Positions 46,616-56,657 of a stretch of DNA of 64,000 nucleotides are shown here, piece by piece. The notes beneath the pieces are model-generated. The model did not search any database. It was not told the DNA's origin and was given only the letters and a program-made list of their open reading frames with translations. The stretch comes from Pseudevernia furfuracea (taxonomy: Eukaryota > Ascomycota > Lecanoromycetes > Lecanorales > Parmeliaceae). Position numbers and translations under genes: made by a program. The stretch lies in the NCBI GenBank assembly GCA_022315425.1, contig JAIUPT010000033.1, forward strand, positions 1,922,001 to 1,986,000, in the 5' to 3' direction. Position 1 is the first letter of the stretch. Every line of letters begins with the position of its first letter.

Positions 46616-47579
46616 ATGTATGAAAGGTGAATCACTTAGTAAGGTGTGAACCCGCCTGGTCATGATGTCTAGACAGGATAAAGATGTCATGATGGAGCAG
46701 ACTTGCGCTGTATCAAGCTGCATTATAAAGCTTTTGTGTTGCTTTGGTATCTAGCTAGACCTTGCATAGTTATACCAATGCATTCGGTGCAATTGTGGTT
46801 TATGTTATCCTTGAAATGTAGCACTCAACTAAATCTCCCCCCATAGCAGAGTATCAGAGAAGGTGGTAGGCTTGGGCGTTCACCGCCTCGAAGTCTACAC
46901 AACCAGCGGGCATCAAGCTACGCCACTTGACTAAATACGCACAAGATCACCTCAGATAAAGCTTTGAACCCGCTGTCAAACCGCCACTGGTGGTCGTTCT
47001 TCCATTCAACAGGGGAGTTTTCACTGCTGCAGAAGCTAAATTTGCTGGAAGTAAGCCTGCCACCAGCTTACCCAATGTCCAATAATTGCTGTAGAAGACC
47101 AATTGTGTGTGATGAAGCCCTCCTTGATCTCTTGTATTGGTTGCTTTAGAAAGAGGTCTCTCTCCATATCAACCGCCGGTTTGCAAGGTCAGAAGCTCAA
47201 TATTATACAAATCTTTTGCAGATTGATGCAAGTCAGTGAAATCTAGATGTCTGTGGCGTTTTAGGCAATCGGTGTGCGCATTTGCAGGCACGCCCATGAG
47301 ATAGTTGGAGTCGCAAGCGATTAGTCATAGCAGATATTTACAAGTAGCAGGCCCTGGCCACTCAATTCCAGGATTTCTGTAACCCACTAGATTTGTAGAA
47401 GCGTGAAGCCTTCATAACCTGCCTTCCTTTTGTTCCCCCCTAGAAAGTCCAAGCTCTTACCAAGACCCTCTCACTGCTACCACTTTCTCCTCAACCTCCG
47501 TCTCCAACCACCCCTTACCTCAAGGATCCCCAATCTCCCTCACAATATCCTTTCCCAGAAACTATCCCTCTCGGCCATA
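46616..47579. other. Intergenic, no supported gene
   Basis: About 1 kb between SUP35 and the disrupted esterase. No coherent frame, repeat or RNA gene is seen. Confidence 0.45.
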
Positions 47580-48966
47580 ATGGCCATGTCAGCCGCAGCA
47601 TTGAATCCGGAAAAGTTCTCCCCTTTCCGCATCCACAGCACCAGCTACAAAGCCGTCAATGAGCCACCCATCGGCGTCGACATCCTGGTGCCTAAATATC
47701 TGAAGCTAGGAATTCAAAAACATCCCCCTGATAGTCCGCTTCCATGGCGGGTTTTTGGTAAGCAATCTCTACGGACTCCGACGAAGGTCCCGGCCCAAGG
47801 GTCTCCTTCCTTCATCAAGACGCTGAGACACCTCACCACACCTCCGCCTCGCTAGGGCGAGACCCACCTGAGACTTGGTATAAAGAGACCGCGCTGCCCC
47901 GAGAAATAGCAAGGCTTCTCTGGTGGGGTTTAGCCGCAAAGACTCAAAAGAACTACTCCACATCCTTCTTCAAGTCTTACAGCTGCCACTGCGCCATCAA
48001 TGGATTCAAGCCCCCATTTCCAGCCACGGTGCTGTCATTGGCCAGCTGGATCGCGTGGCTATGCAACCGCGTCAAGACTGACACGGTCATCAATTACCTC
48101 AAAGGCATCAAGTCCGCCCATGTCGATATGGGATTCGAAATCGATCACGTCTTCCAAAGCCCTCTACTCAAGCGAATCATCGTCGGTGCTCGTCGCCTAC
48201 GGGGCGATGAGGACACTCAAGAGCGTCGTCCGGTCACCAAAGACCTCCTTCAGATCCTACCGCTGTTCGATCGCTCCACCCGGAAGCTATTGGCGCTGAC
48301 ATCCTAAGCGACATATCTGATTTGTGGAAATGGGTGCACAGCGATCTGCAATCCTTCCTCTCCCATACGGCAGCGGCGGCACCGCAGATTGATCTCGCCC
48401 ACATTCTCGTCGTGGGCGACAGCTCCGGCGGTTGGCTAGCCATGCAATCGGCCCTCACGCAGCCCGCAGGCAGCATCAAAGCTGTCATCGGCCTCTACCC
48501 GCAACTCGACATGCGCGCTCGTTTCTTCAACACCAAGTTTGAGAAATTACTGTTCGGGATGCCGATGCTGCCGACTGAGATCGTGGATGCACATGTTGCG
48601 GCCATGGCTCCAGGGGCGGTGGTGACGAGTGCATATTCCCCTTCAAGACTGGACATTACGTGTTCCATGGTGCAGAATGGGCGGATGGTGGAGTTCCTCG
48701 GGGAGGGCAAAGAACTGTTTCCCGTGGAGATGGTGGCACTGGCGGAGCATATGCCGGCGGTACTGACTGTGCATGGGAGCGAGGATTCAGCGGTGCCGGT
48801 TGCCGGGAGTGAGCGATTTGCGGAAGCGCTGAAAAAGAAGCTTCCGCAGAGTGCAGTCAGGTTGGATGCGAGACCTGGGGATCATGGGTTTGATGGAGAT
48901 GCGACGATGGAGGAGAAGTGGTTGAAGGAGGATGTGGAGTTTATCACTGGATATTGGCTGGCGTGA
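47580..48966 (+). pseudogene. Alpha/beta-hydrolase esterase, frameshifted and interrupted by an insertion
   Basis: The 5' part (ATG 47580 to about 47775) encodes KFSPFRIHSTSYKAVNE and VPKYLKLGIQKHP. At a run of five C (47724-47728) the frame shifts by one; beyond it the sequence reads LIVRFHGGFLV, the oxyanion HGG motif. Esterase homology stops near 47775 and resumes near 48262 with RSL-PEAIGADILSDISDLWKW, followed by the nucleophile elbow GDSSGGW, HGSEDSAVPV (catalytic Asp region) and GDHGFDGD (catalytic His), ending at 48966. The 490 bp between encode a tyrosine-recombinase-like frame (separate entry), and roughly 30 residues expected between HGG and PEA are missing. The gene is therefore broken in two ways. 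The 3' half is still a clean frame, so expression of a truncated form cannot be excluded. Confidence 0.8.
47752..48307 (+). mobile_element. Tyrosine-recombinase-like (core-binding domain) fragment inserted in the esterase
   Basis: A frame open for about 185 codons includes TALPREIARLLWWGLAAKTQ, KNYSTSFFKSYSCHCAING, LSLASWIAWLCNRVK, VINYLKGIKSAHVDMGF, SPLLKRIIVGARRLRGDE and RRPVTKDLLQILPLFDRST. This pattern matches the N-terminal SAM-like core-binding domain of tyrosine recombinases as found in crypton- or DIRS-type elements (helix, SYLxGIRSxHxxxG, SPLLxRxxxGxxR, PxTxDLLxxL). The catalytic domain is absent: the frame runs into esterase DNA and stops at 48307. I see no terminal repeats or target duplication, so it may be a captured fragment, not a complete element. 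Similarity is by eye only; boundaries (about 47775-48265) are approximate. Confidence 0.6.
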
Positions 48967-50754
48967 GGCTGTTTTTCTATGCGCGCAAAGACGGCATGCA
49001 ATTGTACATTTAGCTGAATAGTAGCAGAGCAGCCACATCTAGTTTGCGAATTGTTGATCAGTGTCATATTGCTGGCAAGTAGATATGAATGTCTCTCGTT
49101 AATGATTAACCCAATGGTATCATTAAAGCAAGTAATTTTAATTACTATCTCGCTTAACAGAAGTAAGTCAATAAAACAACGAAGAAGGATTCTATCGTCC
49201 ATCATAATTTCAAATCATATGATGTCAACCTATATGATTGGTTCATTTTGTGGCTCTCAAAAACAGACGAAGTCTTGACTCTTTATTGACATCCCCGGCG
49301 CAACTTACCCATCCGTACAACGCCTGTTGCCAATACGCGCATCTGTGCCTCGAAAGTGGCTCATCCCCAACAGGCCTAATACACGAACCATTAAGGTTCT
49401 GAACGACTATACTCTCAAGACGTCACGAACGGTGGCAAGCCCGGTCCATTAGGCGACCTCGTCTCCACAAACCGCATTCTGTATCTGGTCAGTTAGCTGT
49501 CGCGGAATATGCCATCAAAGGACTTTTTTTTGCCTTCTAAGAGACTTCTCGAGGGCTGGTTTGTTGGTCGAAAGCTATGTTCCAGTAACTCGACGTAGAT
49601 GACGGTGGAAGAATTGCGCATGGATTGCAGCAACTGATCGAACAATTGCAAAAGATACTGTTGCTGCAAAGGCTTCGACAGAAGACAAGCAGTGAGATGC
49701 TCGTCGCGTCGTTAGCTGATTACTAAGGTACAAACTTTAAATACACATTGCACTAAGGCCATCAACTTCCCATCTCTAAGAGGTACATATCCTCATTCCA
49801 AGCATCAGATTGTCGAGCAGTATCCTCTGAACAATCGGTGTACTGGTCATTGGCAGCAGCAGTTCCTCAACGTACGGAAAATAGCTTTGTCGTTCTCCCC
49901 ACAAAGACATCTGCTCTGGTACGTACCACAGAATTCATCCATCGGTAATAAACCACACTTGGCGAATGGCGAATATTAGCACACCAATCGTCCACCACGC
50001 TCACTCTACGACGATGAATAATCCCAGTCGCACGAGAATGGCTGCATAAAAAAAGCGGCCTACAATCACAGCCATCAAATCACAGCTTCTGTCCGTGCAG
50101 AATTGTATCTCATATTGCCCTGATGCTGCTGCTTGCCGTGAATCCCTCAATATTTGCTCACAGAGTTTTATCAAAACCATGCCATGACAATACTTTCCTG
50201 GGGCCCTTGAATGGGACTTGGCATAGTCGAAAGAAAGCGGGACTGCTGCATTCCTAAATTGTCTTTGGCTTTTCTACTGACAACAAGAGGGCATCAATTC
50301 TTATTATTTTGAGCAACTATCCATGTAATAGAGAGAAATTCAGCTTTAGTCTGGTTTCAAGACCGAAAACTACGCAAGAGATCAGAGATCAGCTGAATTG
50401 TGTATTGGAAAGGCATTCCGAGCGGGGCCAGCGTGCTTGCAGATATATGCAAGATGCCGATCACGAAGAGTCTCGCCCGTGAAACAGAAGTCAGTCACCA
50501 ATCAAGATCTTGGGTCAATATCAATCAGCCAATGACCAATTTTCAGGGTTTGCGAAGCAACAACAAAACACCGCCTGATTATATTACTCTTGGCAATGCG
50601 AACCCCTATTTGACCTATAAAGCAGCCCAGTTATCTCATCCCTGCTTCCAAACACGGGCGTATTACTAGTCCGATTTTGACACGACGTTTTGCTTCGTGA
50701 AAGAAGCTATTGGAGCCCTCTCCTCGACCAGCAACAACGGCATCAGCGAATACA
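48967..50754. other. Intergenic, no supported gene
   Basis: About 1.8 kb with no coherent frame. It separates the broken esterase from the dioxygenase gene. No repeat or RNA gene was recognised. Confidence 0.45.
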
Positions 50755-52116
50755 ATGGCTTCTGCTAACGGCACGGGACTAGACGAAAAAATGTCGCTAG
50801 GTGCGGTTATGGACTGCAAGAAATGCAGTCACGGAAATAAAGTGACAGTCAGCTTTCCGGACGGCACTTTTACCTTCCACTCTCAATGGCTCCATGACGC
50901 TCGTTGCGATGATGGCGTAGCTAGAGATGCCTCCACTGCCATCTGCCAACAGCCCATTGCGACGGTCCACGTTGAGAAAGTCGGTATTTCCGGCCAAGGC
51001 GCTGGTACGGTTTTGGATGTGACTTGGGACGATGGGCTGAGTTCGAAGTTTCCCGTCCCATGGCTGCAAGTCATGGCCCCATTGGTTGCGAGGGCCGGTA
51101 GCCCGCAGCTGGCCCGAGAAGAACCTGTTTCGAAAGGTTGGCTAGTTGAGACGTTGGATATCCCAGAGGTATCCTACCACAAGCTTTTTCGCAAACAGCA
51201 GCAACTGGACGCCACCATTCTCTCAGTGCTCGATAAGATTCTCTCACCGTCAGCTCCTGGTATCGTCAAAATCGTCGACCTCCCAGCCCCGAATGTGGAC
51301 GATGAGAAAAACCACATCAATAATCTCAACACCCTTGTGCTCAAACGCCTCTTCGGCTCTGTCTTCGTTCATCCCATCCGTGGCTCCGATCAGACATTCA
51401 ATGTCTCGTCCCAGGACCACGACGCCACTCGCAAAGAAGGCCTCGCAAATTACGACACCACGAAGCTCCTCCTCCTGCACTCGGACCACGCTTTCTACGA
51501 TAATCCTATCGAGGTCCAAGGGTTCTATTGCCTTGAAGGCGAGAGCGAAAACACATGGGTGAGTGTGCTTGCGAGCCTCGAAACCCTCAAATCGGAGTCC
51601 CCTGGGAGCTATGAGCATTTATGCCAAACACCCATGGCCGTTGGCCGTGTGTCACGTTTCTATGGCGCTCCGCTATACCAAACGACCGTCGATACCCCCA
51701 TCACGACACAGCCCGGCTTTCCAGGCCAATTCAAGCGCATACGCTGGCATCCGAACCTGACTGGCTCCTTGCTGGCTCCTTACGACGACTACAAGGAGGC
51801 AAGGCTCGCGCATCAGAAATTCCAAGAAATCATGCGTCGTGACACGCATCAGCTCAAGGTCGTCTTCAAGCCTGGGGATCTCTACGTATGGGACAACTTC
51901 CGCTTGCTACATGGAAGGGAGAATGTTCTCAAGATTCCGAGGACAGGAGTTGGACAGACGGTGCCGGAGCAGGTTGTGCATGATCGATACAGGGCGTTGG
52001 CTGTGAGTTTGTTGAAGGGGGAGGTGGGGGAGAATTGGTTGGTGCATATGCCGATGACGCAGCTAAGGGAGTTGGTCGGAATCATGAATGATGGGCAATA
52101 TTCGATTGATGGCTAG
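50755..52116 (+). CDS. Gamma-butyrobetaine/trimethyllysine-type 2-oxoglutarate dioxygenase
   Basis: A single exon from ATG 50755 gives 453 aa. The N-terminal module (CKKC near residues 21-24, FPDGTFTFHSQWLHDARC) matches the zinc-binding domain found in BBOX1/TMLH enzymes, followed by a TauD-type double-stranded beta-helix. Metal ligands appear as His242-x-Asp244 in LLLHSDHAFYD and a distal His386 in LLHGRENV, with the 2-oxoglutarate Arg probably in DRYRALAV. Such enzymes catalyse the first or last step of carnitine synthesis; which one applies cannot be told from sequence alone, and fungal paralogues with other substrates exist. The frame is intact and the length fits the family. Confidence 0.87.
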   Translation: MASANGTGLDEKMSLGAVMDCKKCSHGNKVTVSFPDGTFTFHSQWLHDARCDDGVARDASTAICQQPIATVHVEKVGISGQGAGTVLDVTWDDGLSSKFPVPWLQVMAPLVARAGSPQLAREEPVSKGWLVETLDIPEVSYHKLFRKQQQLDATILSVLDKILSPSAPGIVKIVDLPAPNVDDEKNHINNLNTLVLKRLFGSVFVHPIRGSDQTFNVSSQDHDATRKEGLANYDTTKLLLLHSDHAFYDNPIEVQGFYCLEGESENTWVSVLASLETLKSESPGSYEHLCQTPMAVGRVSRFYGAPLYQTTVDTPITTQPGFPGQFKRIRWHPNLTGSLLAPYDDYKEARLAHQKFQEIMRRDTHQLKVVFKPGDLYVWDNFRLLHGRENVLKIPRTGVGQTVPEQVVHDRYRALAVSLLKGEVGENWLVHMPMTQLRELVGIMNDGQYSIDG

Positions 52117-52912
52117 GCGTGCGGACCGTTGGCTGTGCTGTGAAAGAGGGTCGTTGGCTTCAATGGCCTGCCTGGCACTTGTTGACGACATTTTATGAAT
52201 CCCTGGTTTGTTTAATGAATCCCTGCGTCTTGATATCTCTTCAGTCGGGTCAACCCAGACGTAGACTGGTAGCTCATACATGTTTTCAGTAACATACCAG
52301 TCCACGAGCTCTCCGTCAAACTTCGTGTAGTCTTGCCAATCTACACCCAACGAAAATCCACCATTCATCGTTCAATTCTCGATCCACATATCATATTGAC
52401 AGGGCAAGAAACCCCTTCATTTGATAGTAAATGGCTCTAATGTGCGGGGACATCCGATTCAGAACAAGGAGCTGACGAACGAACTGTGTCACGTTGCTGC
52501 GCGTCATAAAGACAAGCCATCCAGATCTTGCTCGAATGCTGAAAGTTCGGCCTCGAGGGAGAAAGAGAAATGGTCGGGAGAGGACGTCGCGATCCTCACG
52601 CTGCGGGCCGACTGCCCGAGTTGTGAGATGACCTTCAAGGTCACGATACCGCTTTCGTGGTAGTAATCCACTCTGATCGATCCGAGTTCGATGCAAGGTG
52701 GACCAACAGGAGACAGACACTCAGTCTGTGCACCACATCTTTGCGCCCTCCACCCTCCACCCCTCCCCCCACGTGTCTAAACCAACCGGCCACGTACACC
52801 CACGAATCCAACCCCTCTCCACCCTCACCTAGAATCTCGACCACTCGCATCCCCCACCCCCGGCTCCTCCGCCAGCAAATTCCTCGTCATCTCCTTGCAC
52901 TTCGCCCTCATT
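52117..52912. other. Intergenic; possible minus-strand relic at 52.1-52.4 kb
   Basis: A minus-strand frame from ATG 52368 has a protein-like start (VDWQDYTKFDGELVDWYVTE, LPVYVWVDPTEEISRRRDSL) but then runs into the complement of the dioxygenase 3' end. It may be a gene fragment. The rest is Pro/Ser-biased low-complexity sequence without a gene. Confidence 0.35.
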
Positions 52913-54530
52913 TTAGTAATTTCTCTCCTCGCGGACTCGCTCAGCTACCTCAAGCCCCTCGGAGTCTTCCAGCTCCCAGGTACGGAGCTCCCGCATGAGC
53001 CGCTCAGCAGCCTCATACACGATGACTTCCTGCGGGGATAACGGCGTGAGAAGTACACGGTCGCCTAGATTCGCATGCGATACGTCTTCTTTCTCCTCCG
53101 TGACGGCGACAAGTATGCCTTCCCGACAGGCTTCCTCGAAGAAGAATGCAGAAGACTTGTCCGGAGGCTCGTCTGCCAGGATGACGGCCAGATTGCCCTT
53201 GGCGACGAGGTCGACGGATGGTGTCTGTATGTCCTCCGAGGGCGACTGGCTACTGTCTAGGTTACGTTATTTGGCACCAGATGCCGCGGCTTAGGTCTTT
53301 GAAGACGAAACGTACCTGTCGCATCTCAAGGAGAACCTCCCAAATAGGAGAAGGGAATGGGCCTGCATATGGACGAAAGATGTAACTGGGATATTCGGCC
53401 ATTAGCCCCTCGGATGTGGGCTTGCCTTGGGGGCCGCGCCACCGGAGTAGTCGAGATTGCACCGGGTGGAAGCGTTCGCCGGGAGGTAGGAGGGTGGACG
53501 GAGCCCATCGATAGCCGCGGCGGCTCAGCTTGGGGCCGTCGAGGAATATCATTTGGCGTGGGAGTGAGCAGCCGTTGTTGGCTACCGCTAGAAGGTCCCA
53601 TACCTTGCACATTCTGTTCTCACCCGACAGTGGGAGGATTTCAGATACGTTCAAGTTCATAAGCGTGGCTGTGCAGGGAGCCTCATCCAAAGCAACGGTT
53701 ATGTTTCGATGTGAGAGCCCTCGGTCGAGAAGCCGAAGATCAGGAACGCCATTGGGGGAGGAATAGGTGTACAAAGTCCGTGGCTGAGAGTCTATCCACA
53801 TGTCTTGCACCAGTCTCCTGTAGTTTAGATTTTCATCATGTAATTTTTTGAGGTGACGGAACATGGGGATTAGACTAAGAGGTCCGTCTTTGAATTCAAC
53901 CCATGGGTCGCTGGAGAGTGCGATTTCTTGCAATGTCCATAGCCTACGCATCCATCCAGATGTCAGATACCTGGCATGGAGTTCTGCCGCGCCTAGATTT
54001 TGACTATCGTAGTTGTACAATGTCGAGTCAAGGATCAGTGTCTTGTTTGCTTCTGCATAAGTTTGCTTCATCTGTAACAATGCTAAGGCTTTGCCTTCAG
54101 GGTTCACCGGGCAGCAGAGTGTATCCAGTCAGACTAATGGTCGTTTGCCAGCTTCAGCAAAAGGGTCAAGCATTCTACCAAGACGTGCTAGTTGGCAATG
54201 CGAGAGCGAATTGGCCTCGGAGTTACTCAGTCCGTCTGCCCAGACATGCGATATTGCCACATAATGTGCCGTGTCTGGCCTGGAATTGCATAACTCAATG
54301 GTGACTTTACTCGGCTCATTCTCCTTCCTCGTGATCCGAAGAAGGGGCAATGCTCCAGAGCGGAGAATATCCACGACAGGCCGATGGTCGATGGAGATGT
54401 CTCCGCACGTACTCTCCTTGTTACAAGTCTCACAGTGACGCGCCCTGTGCTGGGAAAGACTGATAGGATGTGCAAGGCAAAACTTGCTAGTGCAATCTCG
54501 ATGACTAGCAATGCTTGGTGGCTTTTTCAT
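52913..54530 (-). pseudogene. Second HET-domain protein with in-frame stop
   Basis: Exon 1 is 54530-53312 and exon 2 is 53256-52913, with a TGA at 54131-54129. The N-terminus has a Cys/His-rich module (CTSKFCLAH, HCETCNKESTCG), then AHYVAISHVWADGLSN, the HET start. The next conserved segment should read Leu-Val-Trp-Leu-Asp-Thr-Leu-Cys; here the Trp codon is TGA, and homology continues in the same frame (LDTLCCPVNPEGKAL, QTYAEANKTLILD, SGWMRRLWTLQEIAL). Exon 2 ends with NLAVILADEPPDKSSA and LLTPLSPQEVIVYEAAERLM. The 55-nt intron uses a weak GTTTCG donor; the stronger GTACGT nearby gives the wrong frame. HET proteins act in non-self recognition and cell death. One nonsense codon is the only clear lesion. 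Confidence 0.72.
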
Positions 54531-55732
54531 GTTGCTAAAAAAAAAATAGAGCAACTGAGTGCTCGTAAATTTATCCTAGCAAGTATTCGAGAACAGCTAT
54601 CTGCAATCCGTCGAGCATTTGATGAAAAGCCAATCAATTGATCAATAAACCAAACACTCATTAAAGCCCCCAGTCATGTCATGAGTTGGCCAAACTCACA
54701 TGTCCCGCAATGCAGACCCTTATTCCTAGATGGCTCTTTTGAAAGTCCGATGCTGATTAACGTCGAACCTGGGTGGAATGGATGGGGATATTTGAGCTTG
54801 GGTTAAGGAAGTTTTGATTGGTCTGAGTTGTTTAGCCTCATAGGATTGGAAGTCTGAACGGGTTCGAATGATGTGTTAAGCACTTCAACCCCTGATCAGT
54901 TGAATTACTCAATGGCCTGTTGAACTAATGATCAGCCTTCCAAGGGCGCTAGACCCGTCTGCAAGGAGGTCAGAGTGTGGCGGAAAGCTACATAGACCAA
55001 CTCAAATTCCCAAGAGCACTCCCAGAGTTCGAGGTATGAATAGTTCTGTTAGGTGGAATTGTACTTGTACAGCTGGGATAACAGTAATGCAAAACAAAAG
55101 TACTGTATTGCATTTCCACCGTCTTCTTCATTATTTGTAGGAACTTTTCTGCTGCTTCACGACGTCGAGGCTGCCCCATTGTCATTTGGATCCATTGCGT
55201 CTGGCAGACCGACATATGCCGACAATTCTCGTCCAGCATCGGAGAAGTTGGGGAAATCGTTACAGGTGACCGTAGATATCTTGAAGACCCAGTGTTAAAT
55301 CGTGTTCACCATATATGTTTGCTCGCCTCCGTTAGTGTAGGTTAGTGTAGGTGAGGAAACTCTTACTAGCAACGTAATAAAGGTAATTTTTCGCGTTCGA
55401 CACCGACGCCTGTGCCCCTAATCTTGTGTAATTATTGACATCATCTACGTCCACCGTATTACCTTTTCCAGCATTGATGTAATAGTGAGCAATCTCCTCT
55501 AGCAAGACCCAGAGTTGGACATGCGATTCTTCGCGCCGTTGCCCACGAATCTATGTATGATGGGGTTTAAGGACGTGCCAATTTTTGTAAGCCAGGTTTG
55601 TTTGTTCGAAGGATAAGTGCTTTGACCAGCGCGGTGGCTGATTGCTGCCGACTGAGAGAAAAATAAAGTTCCTCTCCACGATATGAACTTTTACCCTTTG
55701 TTATTTCCTCTCCACTATATAAGCTCCATTAC
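54531..55732. other. Intergenic, no supported gene
   Basis: About 1.2 kb between the second HET gene and the hypothetical gene at 55.7 kb; their 5' ends face each other. A short direct repeat (GTTAGTGTAG twice near 55333-55352) is visible. No other structure was seen. Confidence 0.4.
55716..55723 (+). promoter_or_regulatory. Candidate TATA box
   Basis: TATATAAG precedes the hypothetical gene. It is 10 bp from the first ATG and about 52 bp from the second in-frame ATG, which fits the latter better. Confidence 0.4.
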
Positions 55733-56657
55733 ATGGCATGCACCGTCTTCAACACTGCCTTTCTCCCAAGAAAGATGCTCGACAACCTCTCTCAAGTATA
55801 CGACTCCCAAACGCCATCCCTCTTCCTGCATAGCGACGGCCGCGGTCTCTGCCGTTCCGACCCATTGACAGTACTGGAACCACACGTGAACGCCCCCAAA
55901 CAGTCCCACACCTATATAATCCACGTGCATTTCCTCGAAGACCGCGCGTTCTCAACCTCCAGCACGAATGGCAAATACACGCTGAGAATCATCCTCGAAA
56001 ACCCAGCAATCCCAAAGTGCTTCTTTGATGTGCGTATGGAAGCGGATGCGTACTACGCTCAATTCGACATCGTTCTCGCCGATATAATCGACATAAAACT
56101 CATGAAGGTCTCCGCTCGCGCCAAAAGAGATAACGGGTCGAATGGCCGTCTGCACAGCTTAAAATCCTGCTTCGACAGTGTTTATGACTCAGATACCGCG
56201 GAGACGGCTCGCTTCGAATCCGTCAGGACCCACGGCAAGAGGCTGTGGAACCCGGCGCTCGGAGGAAACTTCGATGTTTTCGAAACTCGACCTTTATTTA
56301 CCCCGAGATATCCTGACGTACTGCGAAGCCAACGTGCAGGCCATGCCCCGCCTTTTCGAAGAATCCAATTCTAGATTGGATGGCAAGGTGGAGTTGACAG
56401 AGAAGGACAAATACCATGCTTCCAGGGTTCTCGAGGCGTCAAATAACCGGGTTATGATGGTGAAGCGTCCGCCACGTCCGACGTCATCTTCCGTGTCTGA
56501 TTCTTCTTCGATGGATTTTCCAGAGTCCTTCGACACACTTTCGACCTCGAGTGAAGCGGATAAAGCGCCAGTATTCCTACGGAAAGCTTCCGTGGTGAGG
56601 CGTAAGGGAGGTTTGCATGAGGAGGCAGCGGTGAGAGCTTGGGCCAGGACATCGTGA
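55733..56657 (+). pseudogene. Hypothetical protein with probable frameshift
   Basis: From ATG 55733 the frame encodes about 180 protein-like residues (DSQTPSLFLHSDGRGLC, HTYIIHVHFLEDR, IILENPAIPKCFFDVRMEAD, DIVLADIIDIKLMKV). After GNFDVF at about 56281 the quality drops and it ends at 56374, while the next frame takes over with FSKLDLYLPRDILTYCEANV and continues through an acidic Ser-rich tail to TAG/TGA at 56657. This points to a one- or two-base indel near 56270-56285, or to an error in the assembly. I do not recognise the family. A TATATAAG element at 55716-55723 lies so close to this ATG that the in-frame ATG at 55775 may be the real start. Confidence 0.5.
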
